NCBI GenBank assembly: GCA_015060735.1
Contig: SUXX01000025.1
Span: forward strand, 1 to 34,895
Length of the DNA stretch: 34,895 nt
Origin: Bacteroides sp.
Lineage (GTDB): Bacteria; Bacteroidota; Bacteroidia; Bacteroidales; Bacteroidaceae
Reading direction: 5' to 3'
This document shows positions 7,762 to 17,201 of this stretch, piece after piece. Within the stretch, counting starts at the first letter, position 1. The number at the start of each line of letters is the position of its first letter. The position numbers and the translations under genes are program-made. The notes beneath the pieces were generated by a model. It had not been told where the DNA came from and made no database searches. It saw nothing but the letters and a program-made list of their open reading frames with translations.

Positions 7762-9309
7762 TTATCTTCTACCCATTGGGGCAGGGATGTTTTCCGGATA
7801 GCCCGGCTTGACAGGGATACGGTCGTTGTCCATAGCTGCATTGATTGCGAGCCATGCCACGATGGTTGCATCGATGGTCAAGTCTTCCAAAGACAAACGT
7901 TCGTAAGTATCCATCACTGTATGGTAGGTACGATCGTATTCCAAATCGTCTTGGATGAACTGGAAAGCAGGTAAGCCCAAACGGTCAAAGCTCATGTGGT
8001 CGGTACCCCCTGTTTTACGCAAAGTCAAAGTTTTGAAGCCCAATGATTCAATCGGCTTCTTCCAAGCTTCGAAGAACGGAACAGCCAAATCGTTTTCTTC
8101 CAGATAGATACCGCGGAAACGTCCGGAACCGTTGTCCATATTCAGATAAAGGGCAAACTTGTCGTAGCCGGACAATGGCTTTCTCTTTTCGGAATTGTAC
8201 AAATAGGTGTCGGCATAGCCTCTTGATCCATACAAACCTTGTTCTTCACCTCCCCAAAGTGCGATACGGATGGTACGTTTTGGCGAGATACCCAAAGCCT
8301 TGATGATACGCATAGCTTCCATCATGACGATGCAGCCGGAAGCATTGTCGGCACCACCGGTTCCGCCGTGCCAAGAATCCAAGTGTCCACCAATCAAAAT
8401 GATTTCATTCTTCAGTTTCGGGTCTGTTCCCGGAATTTCAGCGATGACATTGTTGATTTTCTGATTGTCAGTGAAGGTGTTCTTGACATCAAGTTCCATT
8501 TCAACCTTTTCTCCTTTGCTAATCATGCGGACCATACGTCCGTGATCTTCAATCGGAAGAATGATTTCGGGAGTTGGTTCGGCTTCGCCTACCTTATATT
8601 GCACACCGCGTGAGTGAGGTACATTGAATGTACCACTGCCGCTGATGACAGCCAGTACGTTTTCATTCTTCAAGAATGTACTGATGGCTTGTTGCAATTC
8701 ACGCATGGCCTGCCAGTTACCCATCGGGCGACGACGGTTCAGATTATTGGGTCTAGGGTCTTGGGCAATGGTAGCTAACTGTTCTTCCGACAGGCGAGTA
8801 GCCAAAGGGGTGAAGACCATTTCGTAAGTCTGTGTGGCCGGCATCAAGACAATCTTACCGGCCAATTGACCTTTGTACTTGTCCAAATCAGCGACTGTCT
8901 GTGCATCCAATACGACGCATTCGCCTTTTACCAAACCGTTTGTACTTCCTGACCAAGCCTTCGGGTTGGCTGCAAAACTACAATAATAAGGGGCTGTCAT
9001 GGCCACATAGTTCTTCTCGTTGTCCCAACCTCCTTTGTCGAATTTAGAGGCGAATTCTATTCTTACGTTGGACAATCCAAGCTCTGTCAGCTTGTCTGCG
9101 ACCATTTTCTCTGCTCTCAATTTCATCTTTGAGGCGGCCAGGCGTGGACCGAGGTCGTCTGTCATGAATTGGGAGATTTCTGTGATTTTCGAATTAGCAA
9201 ACCCTTCGTTCTTTACCTTGTAGGCAATTTCTTCGGGTAAGCAGGTCTGAGCTATAGCTACTTGAATACAGCATAATGCAGCCAATAGCATAAATACACT
9301 TTTTCTCAT
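7762..9309 (-). CDS. M28-family zinc metallopeptidase, secreted
   Basis: A 515-residue aminopeptidase/carboxypeptidase of the M28 fold with a signal peptide (residues 1-21, ending AIAQ), so it acts in the periplasm or at the surface. The co-catalytic zinc site is complete: H309 (GGHLDSW), D321 (GGADNASG), E355/E356 (WGGEEQG), D392 (YLNMDNG) and H463 (YHTVMDT). A protease-associated-like insert occupies about 120-290. It is the first gene of an operon with SusC and SusD, which suggests that imported peptides or peptide-bearing ligands are trimmed here. The precise specificity (aminopeptidase or glutamate-carboxypeptidase-like) cannot be read from sequence. Confidence 0.92.
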   Translation of the reverse strand: MRKSVFMLLAALCCIQVAIAQTCLPEEIAYKVKNEGFANSKITEISQFMTDDLGPRLAASKMKLRAEKMVADKLTELGLSNVRIEFASKFDKGGWDNEKNYVAMTAPYYCSFAANPKAWSGSTNGLVKGECVVLDAQTVADLDKYKGQLAGKIVLMPATQTYEMVFTPLATRLSEEQLATIAQDPRPNNLNRRRPMGNWQAMRELQQAISTFLKNENVLAVISGSGTFNVPHSRGVQYKVGEAEPTPEIILPIEDHGRMVRMISKGEKVEMELDVKNTFTDNQKINNVIAEIPGTDPKLKNEIILIGGHLDSWHGGTGGADNASGCIVMMEAMRIIKALGISPKRTIRIALWGGEEQGLYGSRGYADTYLYNSEKRKPLSGYDKFALYLNMDNGSGRFRGIYLEENDLAVPFFEAWKKPIESLGFKTLTLRKTGGTDHMSFDRLGLPAFQFIQDDLEYDRTYHTVMDTYERLSLEDLTIDATIVAWLAINAAMDNDRIPVKPGYPENIPAPMGRR

Positions 9310-9451
9310 CTCTTTTTGTTATTAATACCTATTATATAGGCTAAGTACTGCTAGTACTTTGCCGTTTTTTCTGCAATCTTTTATACCTTTTTAATTGTTT
9401 TTGACGATAAAAAGTCAAAAAAACATTAATTCCGAGAAAGAATGATGGCCG

Positions 9452-9459
9452 CAAAAATA
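9452..9459 (-). promoter_or_regulatory. Possible -7 box for the M28-SusC-SusD operon
   Basis: The minus-strand sequence TATTTTTG fits TAnnTTTG and would give a leader of about 135 bases before the ATG at 9309. No clear -33 TTG is seen at the right distance. Apart from this box, and a 12-bp palindrome (9613-9624) just after the DUF2851 stop, the gap 9310-9630 holds nothing recognisable. Confidence 0.35.
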
Positions 9460-9630
9460 TGTAATTTTATAATAGGTTGTATCTTTTTTGCAGAAAAAAT
9501 GATGAAAAAGTAGGAAAAAAGTTGTTTTGGGGTTGAAAATGCAAGAATTTTATCCTTTTGTGGCACGTTATGAAAAATCTTCAAGGTAGTGATGGAAATA
9601 CCAAAAAGAGTTAAATTCGAATTTTCATTC

Positions 9631-10899
9631 TTATTTGGATTGGGTTAAGTAGATATAACCGATTCGGCAATATAGGCATTTCTTCAAGTCGCAATATTCT
9701 TTTTTCAATTGGATGAGTGCCTGGCTGTCACCGGCATGTTCTGCTTTTAATCCGCATTCGGTCCACATTCGGGTGATGTAGTTGTTCTCAGCTTTCAATT
9801 CTTCCAAGAAGCGACCTGCCCGATTGCATAATTGTTCATTTCCCTTATGGACTCCATAGGCATAAAGGAAGCTTATAACCGTATTGATAATTAACAAGTC
9901 GATGGAAGAATCGCTTAAAGTTTTGGGACGAGCCGGTGATACTTCATTGAAAAGGTAGTGGTTGAGCCAATAGAGGGATGTACCACCTTTTAGTAAATTG
10001 CGGATTTCCTTCAGAGACTCTTTCTCCATTAATTGTGAGAAAAGTCCGTAACTGCGATGATAAAGGCATGCCAATTGTGCAATCCGTACATGTGGGAAAT
10101 TGTTGGGGCGTAGACGCAGAAAACGCCAACGCTGGATGTCCATGGGTGATAAGTCAAACTTGTAAGCTAGGTAATCATATTCTTTTTTGAGTTTGGTGTA
10201 ATATTCATCCCCATGGTTGTTGGCCAACAATCCGGCTTGGCCAAAAAAAATGGCTTCGATTTGAAATAGATTGTCCCGGTGTTTGTCGACTGCCCGTAAA
10301 GGAATTTGTTTGGCCCATGTCTCAAAAGCATCTCCATTGATTCCAAACCCAAAATTGCGAGCCAATGTAATGAAGAAAGCATCTTCCCAATTTTGGTTAC
10401 AGAGCATCAGACGTTCTGTGATTTGTTTGGTCTTTTGTTCGAAACGTTCCGTTTGTAAAGCCGACATCCATGAATGAACCATGAATGGAGACAAGGAAGA
10501 TACAATGCGGTAGCAGGGTGGGTAACTATCCGTAGCCAATAACTCCTGATAGTTCTCCTTTATATATATAGGACATTCCAATGAGAGTTGGGGAATCTTT
10601 TGTCCGTTGCTTCGATATACGTCGGCATCGATGTGAGTAGCAATATGTAGGATAACCGAATCGTAGGCTTTGTCTTGATGATGCTTGTGCTTTACCCAAT
10701 CCGTGGAAGATGTATGGATTTCGACATTTCCTACCCACAAAACACCGTCCAACTTGATTTTTGCATTGAAAAAGTCGGGACCGGCATTTCGATTGGGTAA
10801 TCCGGGATCGATGATTTCTAGGTGTTGTCCGTCTGTGGTTAGAAGTTCCTTTAAAGGGAAAATCTTATGTTTCCATACGTAATGTAGCAATTGTTCCAT
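9631..10899 (-). CDS. DUF2851 family protein
   Basis: A 422-residue cytoplasmic protein without signal peptide or membrane segments. It matches the Bacteroidetes DUF2851 family: MEQLLHYVWKH at the start, then NRNAGPDFFNAKI (about residue 37) and VGNVEIH (about 57). The order Asp, then a strand ending in Glu-x-His, is reminiscent of a nuclease-type core, but that is inference and no function is established. Length is normal for the family. The gene is transcribed divergently from dapB, with a TAnnTTTG box on its own strand at 10923-10930, and appears monocistronic. Confidence 0.85.
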   Translation of the reverse strand: MEQLLHYVWKHKIFPLKELLTTDGQHLEIIDPGLPNRNAGPDFFNAKIKLDGVLWVGNVEIHTSSTDWVKHKHHQDKAYDSVILHIATHIDADVYRSNGQKIPQLSLECPIYIKENYQELLATDSYPPCYRIVSSLSPFMVHSWMSALQTERFEQKTKQITERLMLCNQNWEDAFFITLARNFGFGINGDAFETWAKQIPLRAVDKHRDNLFQIEAIFFGQAGLLANNHGDEYYTKLKKEYDYLAYKFDLSPMDIQRWRFLRLRPNNFPHVRIAQLACLYHRSYGLFSQLMEKESLKEIRNLLKGGTSLYWLNHYLFNEVSPARPKTLSDSSIDLLIINTVISFLYAYGVHKGNEQLCNRAGRFLEELKAENNYITRMWTECGLKAEHAGDSQALIQLKKEYCDLKKCLYCRIGYIYLTQSK

Positions 10900-10922
10900 G
10901 TTAATGAGCTGTAAATCTTGGA

Positions 10923-10930
10923 CAAAAATA
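10923..10930 (-). promoter_or_regulatory. -7 box for the DUF2851 gene
   Basis: The minus-strand sequence TATTTTTG lies 23 bases before the DUF2851 start, in the divergent gap shared with dapB. Confidence 0.45.
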
Positions 10931-10951
10931 AAGGTTTACACCGAAAAACAC

Positions 10952-10959
10952 TATCTTTG
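10952..10959 (+). promoter_or_regulatory. -7 box for the dapB-lepB operon
   Basis: TATCTTTG matches TAnnTTTG and ends 22 bases before the dapB ATG. A clear -33 TTG at 19-20 bases was not found. Confidence 0.5.
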
Positions 10960-10981
10960 TGGCAAAAATATATAGAAGACA

Positions 10982-11737
10982 ATGAAAATAGCATTAATTG
11001 GATACGGAAAGATGGGCAAGGAGATTGAAAAGATAGCCGTAGCCCGTGGTCATGAGATTGTAAGTGTTATAGATATAGACAATCAGCAGGATTTTGAATC
11101 GGCGGCTTTTAAGTCGGCAGATGTTGCGATTGAATTTACCAATCCGATGGTGGCTTATCAAAATTACATTAAAACCTTTGCTGCCGGAGTGAAATTGGTC
11201 TCAGGTAGTACCGGTTGGCTGGAAGAACACGGTGAGGAAGTGAAGAGACTTTGTACAGAAGGTGGTAAAACTCTTTTCTGGTCGTCTAATTTCAGTTTGG
11301 GAGTAGCCATTTTCTCTGCGGTCAATAAGTATTTGGCTAGCATTATGAATCAGTTCCCGGCATATGAAGTATCTATGGTGGAGACTCACCATGTTCATAA
11401 ACTGGATGCTCCCAGTGGGACAGCGATAACCTTGGCTGAAGGTATACTAGAAAATCTTACAAGAAAAGATAAATGGGTAAAGGGTACGTTGATTGCTCCG
11501 GATGGAACGGTTAGTGGTACGGTAGATTGTGAACCGAATGAATTTCCGGTCAGTTCCATTCGGGAAGGAGAAGTCCCGGGGATTCATACCATTCGATACG
11601 AATCAGAAGCGGATAGCATCACGATTACCCACGATGCAAAGGGACGGAAAGGTTTCGCCTTGGGAGCCGTTTTGGCGGCTGAATACACCGCGACTCATGA
11701 AGGATTCTTAGGAATGAGTGATTTATTTCAATTTTGA
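10982..11737 (+). CDS. dapB: 4-hydroxy-tetrahydrodipicolinate reductase
   Basis: DapB reduces 4-hydroxy-tetrahydrodipicolinate with NAD(P)H in the diaminopimelate/lysine pathway, which also feeds peptidoglycan. The 251-residue protein shows the N-terminal nucleotide-binding motif GYGKMGKEIE, the FTNP segment, and the family signature with the catalytic His-Lys pair HHVHKLDAPSGTA. It is slightly shorter than the E. coli enzyme, as usual in Bacteroidetes. It is the first gene of a tight four-gene run (dapB, lepB, second lepB-like gene, wbqC-like gene) with gaps of 6 and 14 bases and one overlap, so it is probably co-transcribed with signal peptidase. Confidence 0.94.
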   Translation: MKIALIGYGKMGKEIEKIAVARGHEIVSVIDIDNQQDFESAAFKSADVAIEFTNPMVAYQNYIKTFAAGVKLVSGSTGWLEEHGEEVKRLCTEGGKTLFWSSNFSLGVAIFSAVNKYLASIMNQFPAYEVSMVETHHVHKLDAPSGTAITLAEGILENLTRKDKWVKGTLIAPDGTVSGTVDCEPNEFPVSSIREGEVPGIHTIRYESEADSITITHDAKGRKGFALGAVLAAEYTATHEGFLGMSDLFQF

Positions 11738-11743
11738 TTAGTT

Positions 11744-13168
11744 ATGGTGCAAGCAACAAAAAAACAATGGATTAAGTTTGCCATTGTATTGATGGTATGG
11801 CTAGTGTTCCTGTTTTGGCTGAAAAGTTGGCTAGGATTGGTCGTAGTACCTTTTATCTATGATGCTTATATCACTAAAAAGATTCCTTGGACTTGGTGGA
11901 AAGAATCAAAGAACGAAACGGTACGTGGTGTGATGAGCTGGGTCGATGCCATCGTATTCGCTTTGGTGGCTGTCTATTTTGTGAACTTGTTTTTCTTTCA
12001 AAACTATGTGATACCTTCTTCATCACTGGAGAAATCCTTGTTGGTGGGTGATTATTTATTTGTAAACAAGGCTAGTTATGGGGCTAGAATTCCACAGACA
12101 CCTCTCCACATGCCGTTGACACAACATACTCTGCCGATAGTGAATACCAAGTCATACCTGGAATGGCCGAAGTGGGATTATAAACGAGTGAAGGGATTAG
12201 GCAATGTACAACTGAATGACATTGTGGTCTTCAACTTCCCCGCAGGAGATACCGTGGCATTGAATGTTCCGGCCGAAGACATCTATCGTTTGAGTTATCA
12301 AGCCGGAAAGGAATTAAGTAAGCCGATGGATCTTTCTTCGATGAATGCGGCACAACAACGATTGGTATTTGACCACTATTATAAGGTAGGACGTCAATAC
12401 ATTAATGAAAACAAGTCCACTTTCGGTGAGGTGATTTCTCGTCCGGTAGACCGTCGTGAGAATTATGTCAAACGGTGTGTCGGATTGCCGGGACAGACTT
12501 TGGAGATAAAAGACCGAATTGTTTATCTGGACGGAGTGGCAAATAAAGAGCCGGATAATGTAGAATACCGTTATCTAGTGAAGGTGAAGAAGCCGATTCC
12601 TGATGATTTGGCCCACGAATTAGGCATCAGCTACGAAGATTTGGCTTATTATTACACGGATGCGAAGATGTATAACATTCCTCTGACCCCGAAAACAAAA
12701 GAGGCCTTGGCTGCTCGTAAAGACATTGTGATCTCCATCGAGGATGTACCGGGTGACGATGCCGGAGGACTTTATCCGGTAAACAAACTGACTGGATGGA
12801 CGACCGACAATTATGGTCCTATCTGGATTCCGAAGAAAGGTGAAACTATTGACTTGACATTGGACAATCTCCCTTTGTACGAACGCTGCATCCATGCTTA
12901 TGAAGGCAATGACCTACAGGTGAAGGATGGTAAGATTTACATCAATGGTCAGCAAACAGATAAATATACTTTCCAGATGGATTATTATTGGATGATGGGT
13001 GATAATCGCCACAACTCTGCTGACTCCCGTTTCTGGGGCTTCGTGCCGGAGGATCACATTGTGGGCAAACCCATCTTTATTTGGCTTTCTCTTGACCCCG
13101 ACCGTGGTTGGTTCGATGGAAAAATCCGATGGAAACGTCTGTTTTCGTGTGTAGATAACATCAAGTGA
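11744..13168 (+). CDS. lepB: Signal peptidase I, long Bacteroidetes form
   Basis: Removes signal peptides from secreted proteins at the outer face of the inner membrane. The 474-residue protein has hydrophobic segments near residues 9-40 and 65-87. The catalytic serine region is IPSSSLEKSL, with Ser94 aligning to E. coli Ser90. The catalytic lysine is K243 in ENYVKRCVGLPGQ. The C-terminal box GDNRHNSADSRFWGFVP is intact. A long insert of over 100 residues between Ser and Lys and another after it make it larger than the E. coli enzyme, a known trait in this group. All catalytic elements are present, so this is the working enzyme of the pair. Confidence 0.94.
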   Translation: MVQATKKQWIKFAIVLMVWLVFLFWLKSWLGLVVVPFIYDAYITKKIPWTWWKESKNETVRGVMSWVDAIVFALVAVYFVNLFFFQNYVIPSSSLEKSLLVGDYLFVNKASYGARIPQTPLHMPLTQHTLPIVNTKSYLEWPKWDYKRVKGLGNVQLNDIVVFNFPAGDTVALNVPAEDIYRLSYQAGKELSKPMDLSSMNAAQQRLVFDHYYKVGRQYINENKSTFGEVISRPVDRRENYVKRCVGLPGQTLEIKDRIVYLDGVANKEPDNVEYRYLVKVKKPIPDDLAHELGISYEDLAYYYTDAKMYNIPLTPKTKEALAARKDIVISIEDVPGDDAGGLYPVNKLTGWTTDNYGPIWIPKKGETIDLTLDNLPLYERCIHAYEGNDLQVKDGKIYINGQQTDKYTFQMDYYWMMGDNRHNSADSRFWGFVPEDHIVGKPIFIWLSLDPDRGWFDGKIRWKRLFSCVDNIK

Positions 13169-13182
13169 AAAAAGGAATGTAA

Positions 13183-14076
13183 ATGAAACGCATCTCCATT
13201 TGGCTGAAAGTGCTTTGTTCGGCAATACTTATTGTGTTGCTGGTCAAAGCTTTTGCCTTTACTTCTTGTATCATACCATCTAGAGGTATGGAGAACAGTT
13301 TGTACCAAGGAGAAAGGATTTTAGTCAACAAATGGAGTTATGGATTACGTTTGCCTTTTACCACTTACCGTCTTTTGTCAGAGAGGGCATCCAAAGGGGA
13401 CATTGTTTTGTTTAACAATCCCCACTCTCGATATAAGGATGTTCCATTGGCTTCCAAAGGATTGTTTATCAGTCGTTGTGCAGGAACACCGGGCGATACG
13501 TTAATGTTGAATGACGAATTGATAATTACGGGCGAAGCGGCTCTTAGCCCGGATAGTAAACAATTGTATGCTTATCCGCATGGGCTGGAAGACACGTTGA
13601 CAACAGTCTTGGCACAATTGGGGATTGAAGGAAATACATTGGTAGGATATTCAGATGGACATTATCTCCGTAGTTTCAGTCATTATGAAGCTTATCTGAT
13701 TCGGCAACGGATGGGAGATGCTTTTGCTTTAAAATCTGTTCATATGGCAGACAGTGCAGCGAGCCATCCTTTTATCGTACCGGCCAAAGGACAGACGGTC
13801 AAGATTTATCCATGGAACATGGCTTTGCTTTGTAATACGATTTTGCATCATGAGCATCATCATGCTGCGATTAAGCGTGATACTCTTTGGGTAGATGGTA
13901 AGCCGGTTTCTTCGTATACATTCAGTAAAGACTATTATTGGATGGTTTCCAATAATCCGGTCAATTTATCCGATTCGCGACTGTTCGGGTTGGTGCCTCA
14001 TGACCATTTGGTAGGCAAGGCTTGCCGCATTTGGTATTCCTCTCGGAAGGAGCGTATTTTTCAACCGATACAATGA
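13183..14076 (+). CDS. Signal peptidase I-like paralog lacking both catalytic residues
   Basis: A 297-residue protein with one N-terminal membrane segment (about 8-28) and the overall S26 signal-peptidase layout: IIPSRGMENSL, then GERILVNKWSYG, KGDIVLFNNP, SRCAGTPGDTL and DSRLFGLVPHDHLVGKA. The position of the nucleophilic serine is Gly35 (PSRGM where a SxSM-type motif is expected). The position of the general-base lysine is Ser97 (FISRCAG where IKRAVG is expected). The GDNR box is changed to SNNP. It therefore looks like a catalytically inactive paralog, possibly a partner or regulator of the LepB encoded 14 bases upstream. The frame is intact, so it is not a pseudogene in the ordinary sense. 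Its stop overlaps the next gene's start. Confidence 0.85.
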   Translation: MKRISIWLKVLCSAILIVLLVKAFAFTSCIIPSRGMENSLYQGERILVNKWSYGLRLPFTTYRLLSERASKGDIVLFNNPHSRYKDVPLASKGLFISRCAGTPGDTLMLNDELIITGEAALSPDSKQLYAYPHGLEDTLTTVLAQLGIEGNTLVGYSDGHYLRSFSHYEAYLIRQRMGDAFALKSVHMADSAASHPFIVPAKGQTVKIYPWNMALLCNTILHHEHHHAAIKRDTLWVDGKPVSSYTFSKDYYWMVSNNPVNLSDSRLFGLVPHDHLVGKACRIWYSSRKERIFQPIQ

Positions 14077-14717
14077 TGGGAAAGATTATTTATTTAACTT
14101 CAGCCTATTGGGCACCGGTAGCCTATTATGCTCAATTGATGGCTTGCGAAAGGGCTTATATAGAGCGTTATGACAATTATGTGAAGCAAACTTATCGCAA
14201 TCGTTGTGTGATTGCGGCAGCCGATGGTCCGTTGGCTTTGACTATCCCGACGGAAAAAAGTGAAGCATTGAAATGTCCGATGAAAGATGTCCGTATTTCC
14301 GACCATGGTAATTGGCGGCATATGCATTGGAATGCTTTGGTTTCCAATTATCGGAATAGTCCTTTCTTTGAGTATTATGCCGATGACTTTCGGGTGTTTT
14401 ACGAGAAGAAATACTCTTTCCTGTGGGATTTCAATCAGGAAATCTGTCATTTGGTTTGTGAGTTGATAGACATCCATCCGCAGATGGAAGGTACGGCAGA
14501 ATACCGTACTTCCTTCATTGAAAATGAATTGGACTTGCGGGAGTGGATTCACCCGAAGCGGATTTCTTCACTTCAGAACATTGGTTTTACAGCAGAACCC
14601 TATTATCAAGTGTTTAAAGACAAATTAGGGTTCTTACCTAATCTCAGCATTGCCGATTTGTTATTCAATATGGGGCCAGAAAGCCTGTTAGTACTTCAGA
14701 AGTGTGTGCAGAAATAA
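14073..14717 (+). CDS. WbqC family protein
   Basis: A 214-residue cytoplasmic protein resembling the WbqC-like family (SAYWAPVAYYAQLMACERAYIERYDNYVKQTYRNRC, then the NWRHMHW and YRNSPFFEYY segments). Members are often near polysaccharide or nucleotide-sugar genes, but the reaction is not settled. Start chosen at the ATG at 14073, which overlaps the preceding lepB-like stop as ATGA; the next codon (14076) is also ATG. A longer frame from 14022 would overlap the upstream gene by over 50 bases and adds a poor N-terminus. It is the last gene of the dapB operon and converges on the GH95 gene with an 18-base gap; no clear terminator is seen. Confidence 0.85.
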   Translation: MMGKIIYLTSAYWAPVAYYAQLMACERAYIERYDNYVKQTYRNRCVIAAADGPLALTIPTEKSEALKCPMKDVRISDHGNWRHMHWNALVSNYRNSPFFEYYADDFRVFYEKKYSFLWDFNQEICHLVCELIDIHPQMEGTAEYRTSFIENELDLREWIHPKRISSLQNIGFTAEPYYQVFKDKLGFLPNLSIADLLFNMGPESLLVLQKCVQK

Positions 14718-14735
14718 TCCTGTCTGAAAAGTATA

Positions 14736-17189
14736 TTACTTCTTTATTAATTTACCATCTACTGATGTAATCATATACTTTTGTCCCTTCTTGGTTTTGA
14801 AGCTAAGCAGTTGGTTTCCGTAGCGGACTTGGCAGGGTTCGCCCGCATTCGAGGTAATAACGGCTTCCTGCAATTTACCATTACTCCATCGTAAATCTAC
14901 CACAAAGTTACCACGGGCTAACAAGCCTTCTACTGAACCTTCTTCCCAGGCATCGGGAAGGGCAGGAAGCAGTTGGATGAAACCCATGTGGCTTTGTAGT
15001 AACAATTCGGTCATACCGGCAGTGCCGCCAAAGTTTCCGTCAATTTGGAAGGGTGGGTGAGTGTCCCAAAGATTGTCCATGGTACCGTTTTTAAGTAAGT
15101 TGCCGAAAAGTGTATAGGCATGGTTACCATCCTGTAAACGTGCCCATTGGTTCAGTTTCCATCCCATGCTCCAGCCGGTTGCTCCATCGCCACGATGTTC
15201 CAATACGATGCGTGAGGCTTTTGCCAATTCAGGTGTAGTGATAGGTGAAATGGTATGCCCCGGATGCAAACCGAACAGATGGTTGACATGACGATGTTGA
15301 TCCTTGGGGTCGTCAATATCCTTCGACCATTCCATCAGTTGTCCATAGCGTCCAATTTGGTAAGGAGCCAAATGGTTTAAGATGTGTTGCCATTGCTTGC
15401 GTTCCTTGGTATCTATGCCAAGAGCTTTTGCGGCATCGATGGCATTCATGAGAATTTCACGGATGACGGCATGAACAAAAGTAGCTCCTTCGTCTACCGG
15501 CCCATGTTCAGGTGAAGTGGATGGGGCAGCGGTATAGCTACCGTCCGGTCGGTGCCAAAGGTAGTCAGATGCAAAAAGGGCACTGCTCTTAATGAGCGGA
15601 TAGCCTATCTCTTTCAAGAATTTTTTATCACGAGTGTAGTCATAGTATTCCCAAATGTGTGTCGCAAGCCATGGACCGGCCATGGGCGAGAAATTCCAAG
15701 ACATGTTTTGACTAGCCAAGGGCGAGGTGAAACCAAAGATGTTGGCCGAAACTGAAGCCGTCCATCCACGGGCACCGAAGTAAGATTGAGCGACCTTTTC
15801 CCCCGGCTTTACAAGCGTGCGGATGAAGTCGATGAGTGGCCAGTTACATTCCGTCAGGTTGGTAGGACAAGCGGGCCAATAATTCATTTGGATGTTGATG
15901 TTGTTGTGATAGTCTACACGCCAAGGGCCATCCACGCCATTGGCCCATAAGCCTTGCAAGTTGGCCGGTAAATTGCCTGGTCGGGAACTGGCGATGAGTA
16001 GATAACGTCCGTATTGATAATAGATTTCTTCCAATTTATAGTCGGGTCTTCCTTGACGATAGCGTTCCAAGCGTTTGTAAGTCGGTAGGTCGTTCACTCC
16101 GGGGAATTCATATGTCGTAGGAGCATTGGGATTCAGTTGAAGCTTTACTCGATTGAATAGGGAGGTGTAATCTGCTTTATGACGTACCAGCAATTCATTA
16201 TAACAGTGAGTCTCTGCTGCCTCCATCATCTTTAGTACATTGTTTTTAGGGTTTGTTCCGACATAAGTCTTTGGGTCATCAAAGTTCGGGTTGAAGTTGA
16301 TGCGATAATCGGTGTCTGCCGTTAATAAAAAGATCACTTCATCGGCATTTCGGATAAAGAGCTTTCCATCGGATGTCGTTTGTACCGTACCACCTTTTAG
16401 GTGGGCATGGATGCACAAGGCGAATTCCATCTGATTGTTGTTCAGCTTGCCGGTGTACAACAGACCGTTGTTTCCTTGCGGGATGATTTTTCCTGTTGCT
16501 TCAGGATTTCCTGCATAGCTGAATGTCAAGTTCTGCATGCCCGGTTTGTCGGCACTGAATTTCAGCACCATAACGCTATCGGGGTAAGAGGCGAAAGAAG
16601 TCCGTTCGTATTGGACACCGTCTTTCTGAAAACGTACTACGGCCATTGCCGAATCTAGAGAAAGGATACGTTGATACTGGTTCATCCCTACCTCGCTCAA
16701 TCCGGTTTCGATGTAGATTTCTCCTAATGTGGTATAAGAGCCGAAACGGAAAGGACTTTCATTTTCGGCTTCATATTGAGCCAGTCCGTTGAAGTTCTCT
16801 TCTGTCAGTTTTTGAGCCTTCTCGATCTCACCTTCAGCAAAGGCTTGACGGATTTCGGGCAAGAGGTGGGCCGATTCCTTGTTGACATTCCAATAATAGG
16901 CTGCTCCTTTCGACGTGTTAGGCCCTCCTCGCCACAAAGACTTTTCGTTGAGCGTAATTCGTTCGGCAGCAATGGAACCTAAAATGTTTCCTCCAAAACT
17001 TCCGTTGCCGATGGGGAGAGAACGTTCTTCCCATTCCTTATCCGAACTGTAATTGTACCATGAACCCATTCCTGTCAGTTGGTTGAGTCGGTCGAACCAA
17101 ATGTTTAAACCTTCCTTTGGGTTTATTTGGGCAAGTAGGGGAGACGAAAGCAATGTGCTTAAGAGTATGTACAAAAATGTTTTTTTCAT
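14736..17189 (-). CDS. GH95 alpha-L-fucosidase, secreted
   Basis: Glycoside hydrolase of family 95, which releases fucose (typically alpha-1,2-linked) from glycans such as mucin or milk oligosaccharides by an inverting mechanism. The 817-residue protein has a signal peptide ending at about residue 21 (LLAQ), an N-terminal beta domain (WYNYSSDKEWEERSLPIGNG), and an (alpha/alpha)6 catalytic domain. By analogy with Bifidobacterium AfcA, the catalytic residues are N430 and N432 (HNNINIQMNYWP), E561 (STSPEHGP) and D717 (QIDGNFGG); all are present. A small C-terminal beta domain follows. Some GH95 members act on galactosides, so the exact sugar is not certain. It follows the M16 peptidase gene by 12 bases. 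Confidence 0.93.
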   Translation of the reverse strand: MKKTFLYILLSTLLSSPLLAQINPKEGLNIWFDRLNQLTGMGSWYNYSSDKEWEERSLPIGNGSFGGNILGSIAAERITLNEKSLWRGGPNTSKGAAYYWNVNKESAHLLPEIRQAFAEGEIEKAQKLTEENFNGLAQYEAENESPFRFGSYTTLGEIYIETGLSEVGMNQYQRILSLDSAMAVVRFQKDGVQYERTSFASYPDSVMVLKFSADKPGMQNLTFSYAGNPEATGKIIPQGNNGLLYTGKLNNNQMEFALCIHAHLKGGTVQTTSDGKLFIRNADEVIFLLTADTDYRINFNPNFDDPKTYVGTNPKNNVLKMMEAAETHCYNELLVRHKADYTSLFNRVKLQLNPNAPTTYEFPGVNDLPTYKRLERYRQGRPDYKLEEIYYQYGRYLLIASSRPGNLPANLQGLWANGVDGPWRVDYHNNINIQMNYWPACPTNLTECNWPLIDFIRTLVKPGEKVAQSYFGARGWTASVSANIFGFTSPLASQNMSWNFSPMAGPWLATHIWEYYDYTRDKKFLKEIGYPLIKSSALFASDYLWHRPDGSYTAAPSTSPEHGPVDEGATFVHAVIREILMNAIDAAKALGIDTKERKQWQHILNHLAPYQIGRYGQLMEWSKDIDDPKDQHRHVNHLFGLHPGHTISPITTPELAKASRIVLEHRGDGATGWSMGWKLNQWARLQDGNHAYTLFGNLLKNGTMDNLWDTHPPFQIDGNFGGTAGMTELLLQSHMGFIQLLPALPDAWEEGSVEGLLARGNFVVDLRWSNGKLQEAVITSNAGEPCQVRYGNQLLSFKTKKGQKYMITSVDGKLIKK

Positions 17190-17201
17190 GTTGGCGTTAT
17201 T

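Noticed and set aside
14022-14072. Longer WbqC start
   Set aside because: It overlaps the end of the upstream lepB-like gene by over 50 bases and adds unconserved residues; the ATGA overlap start is more typical.
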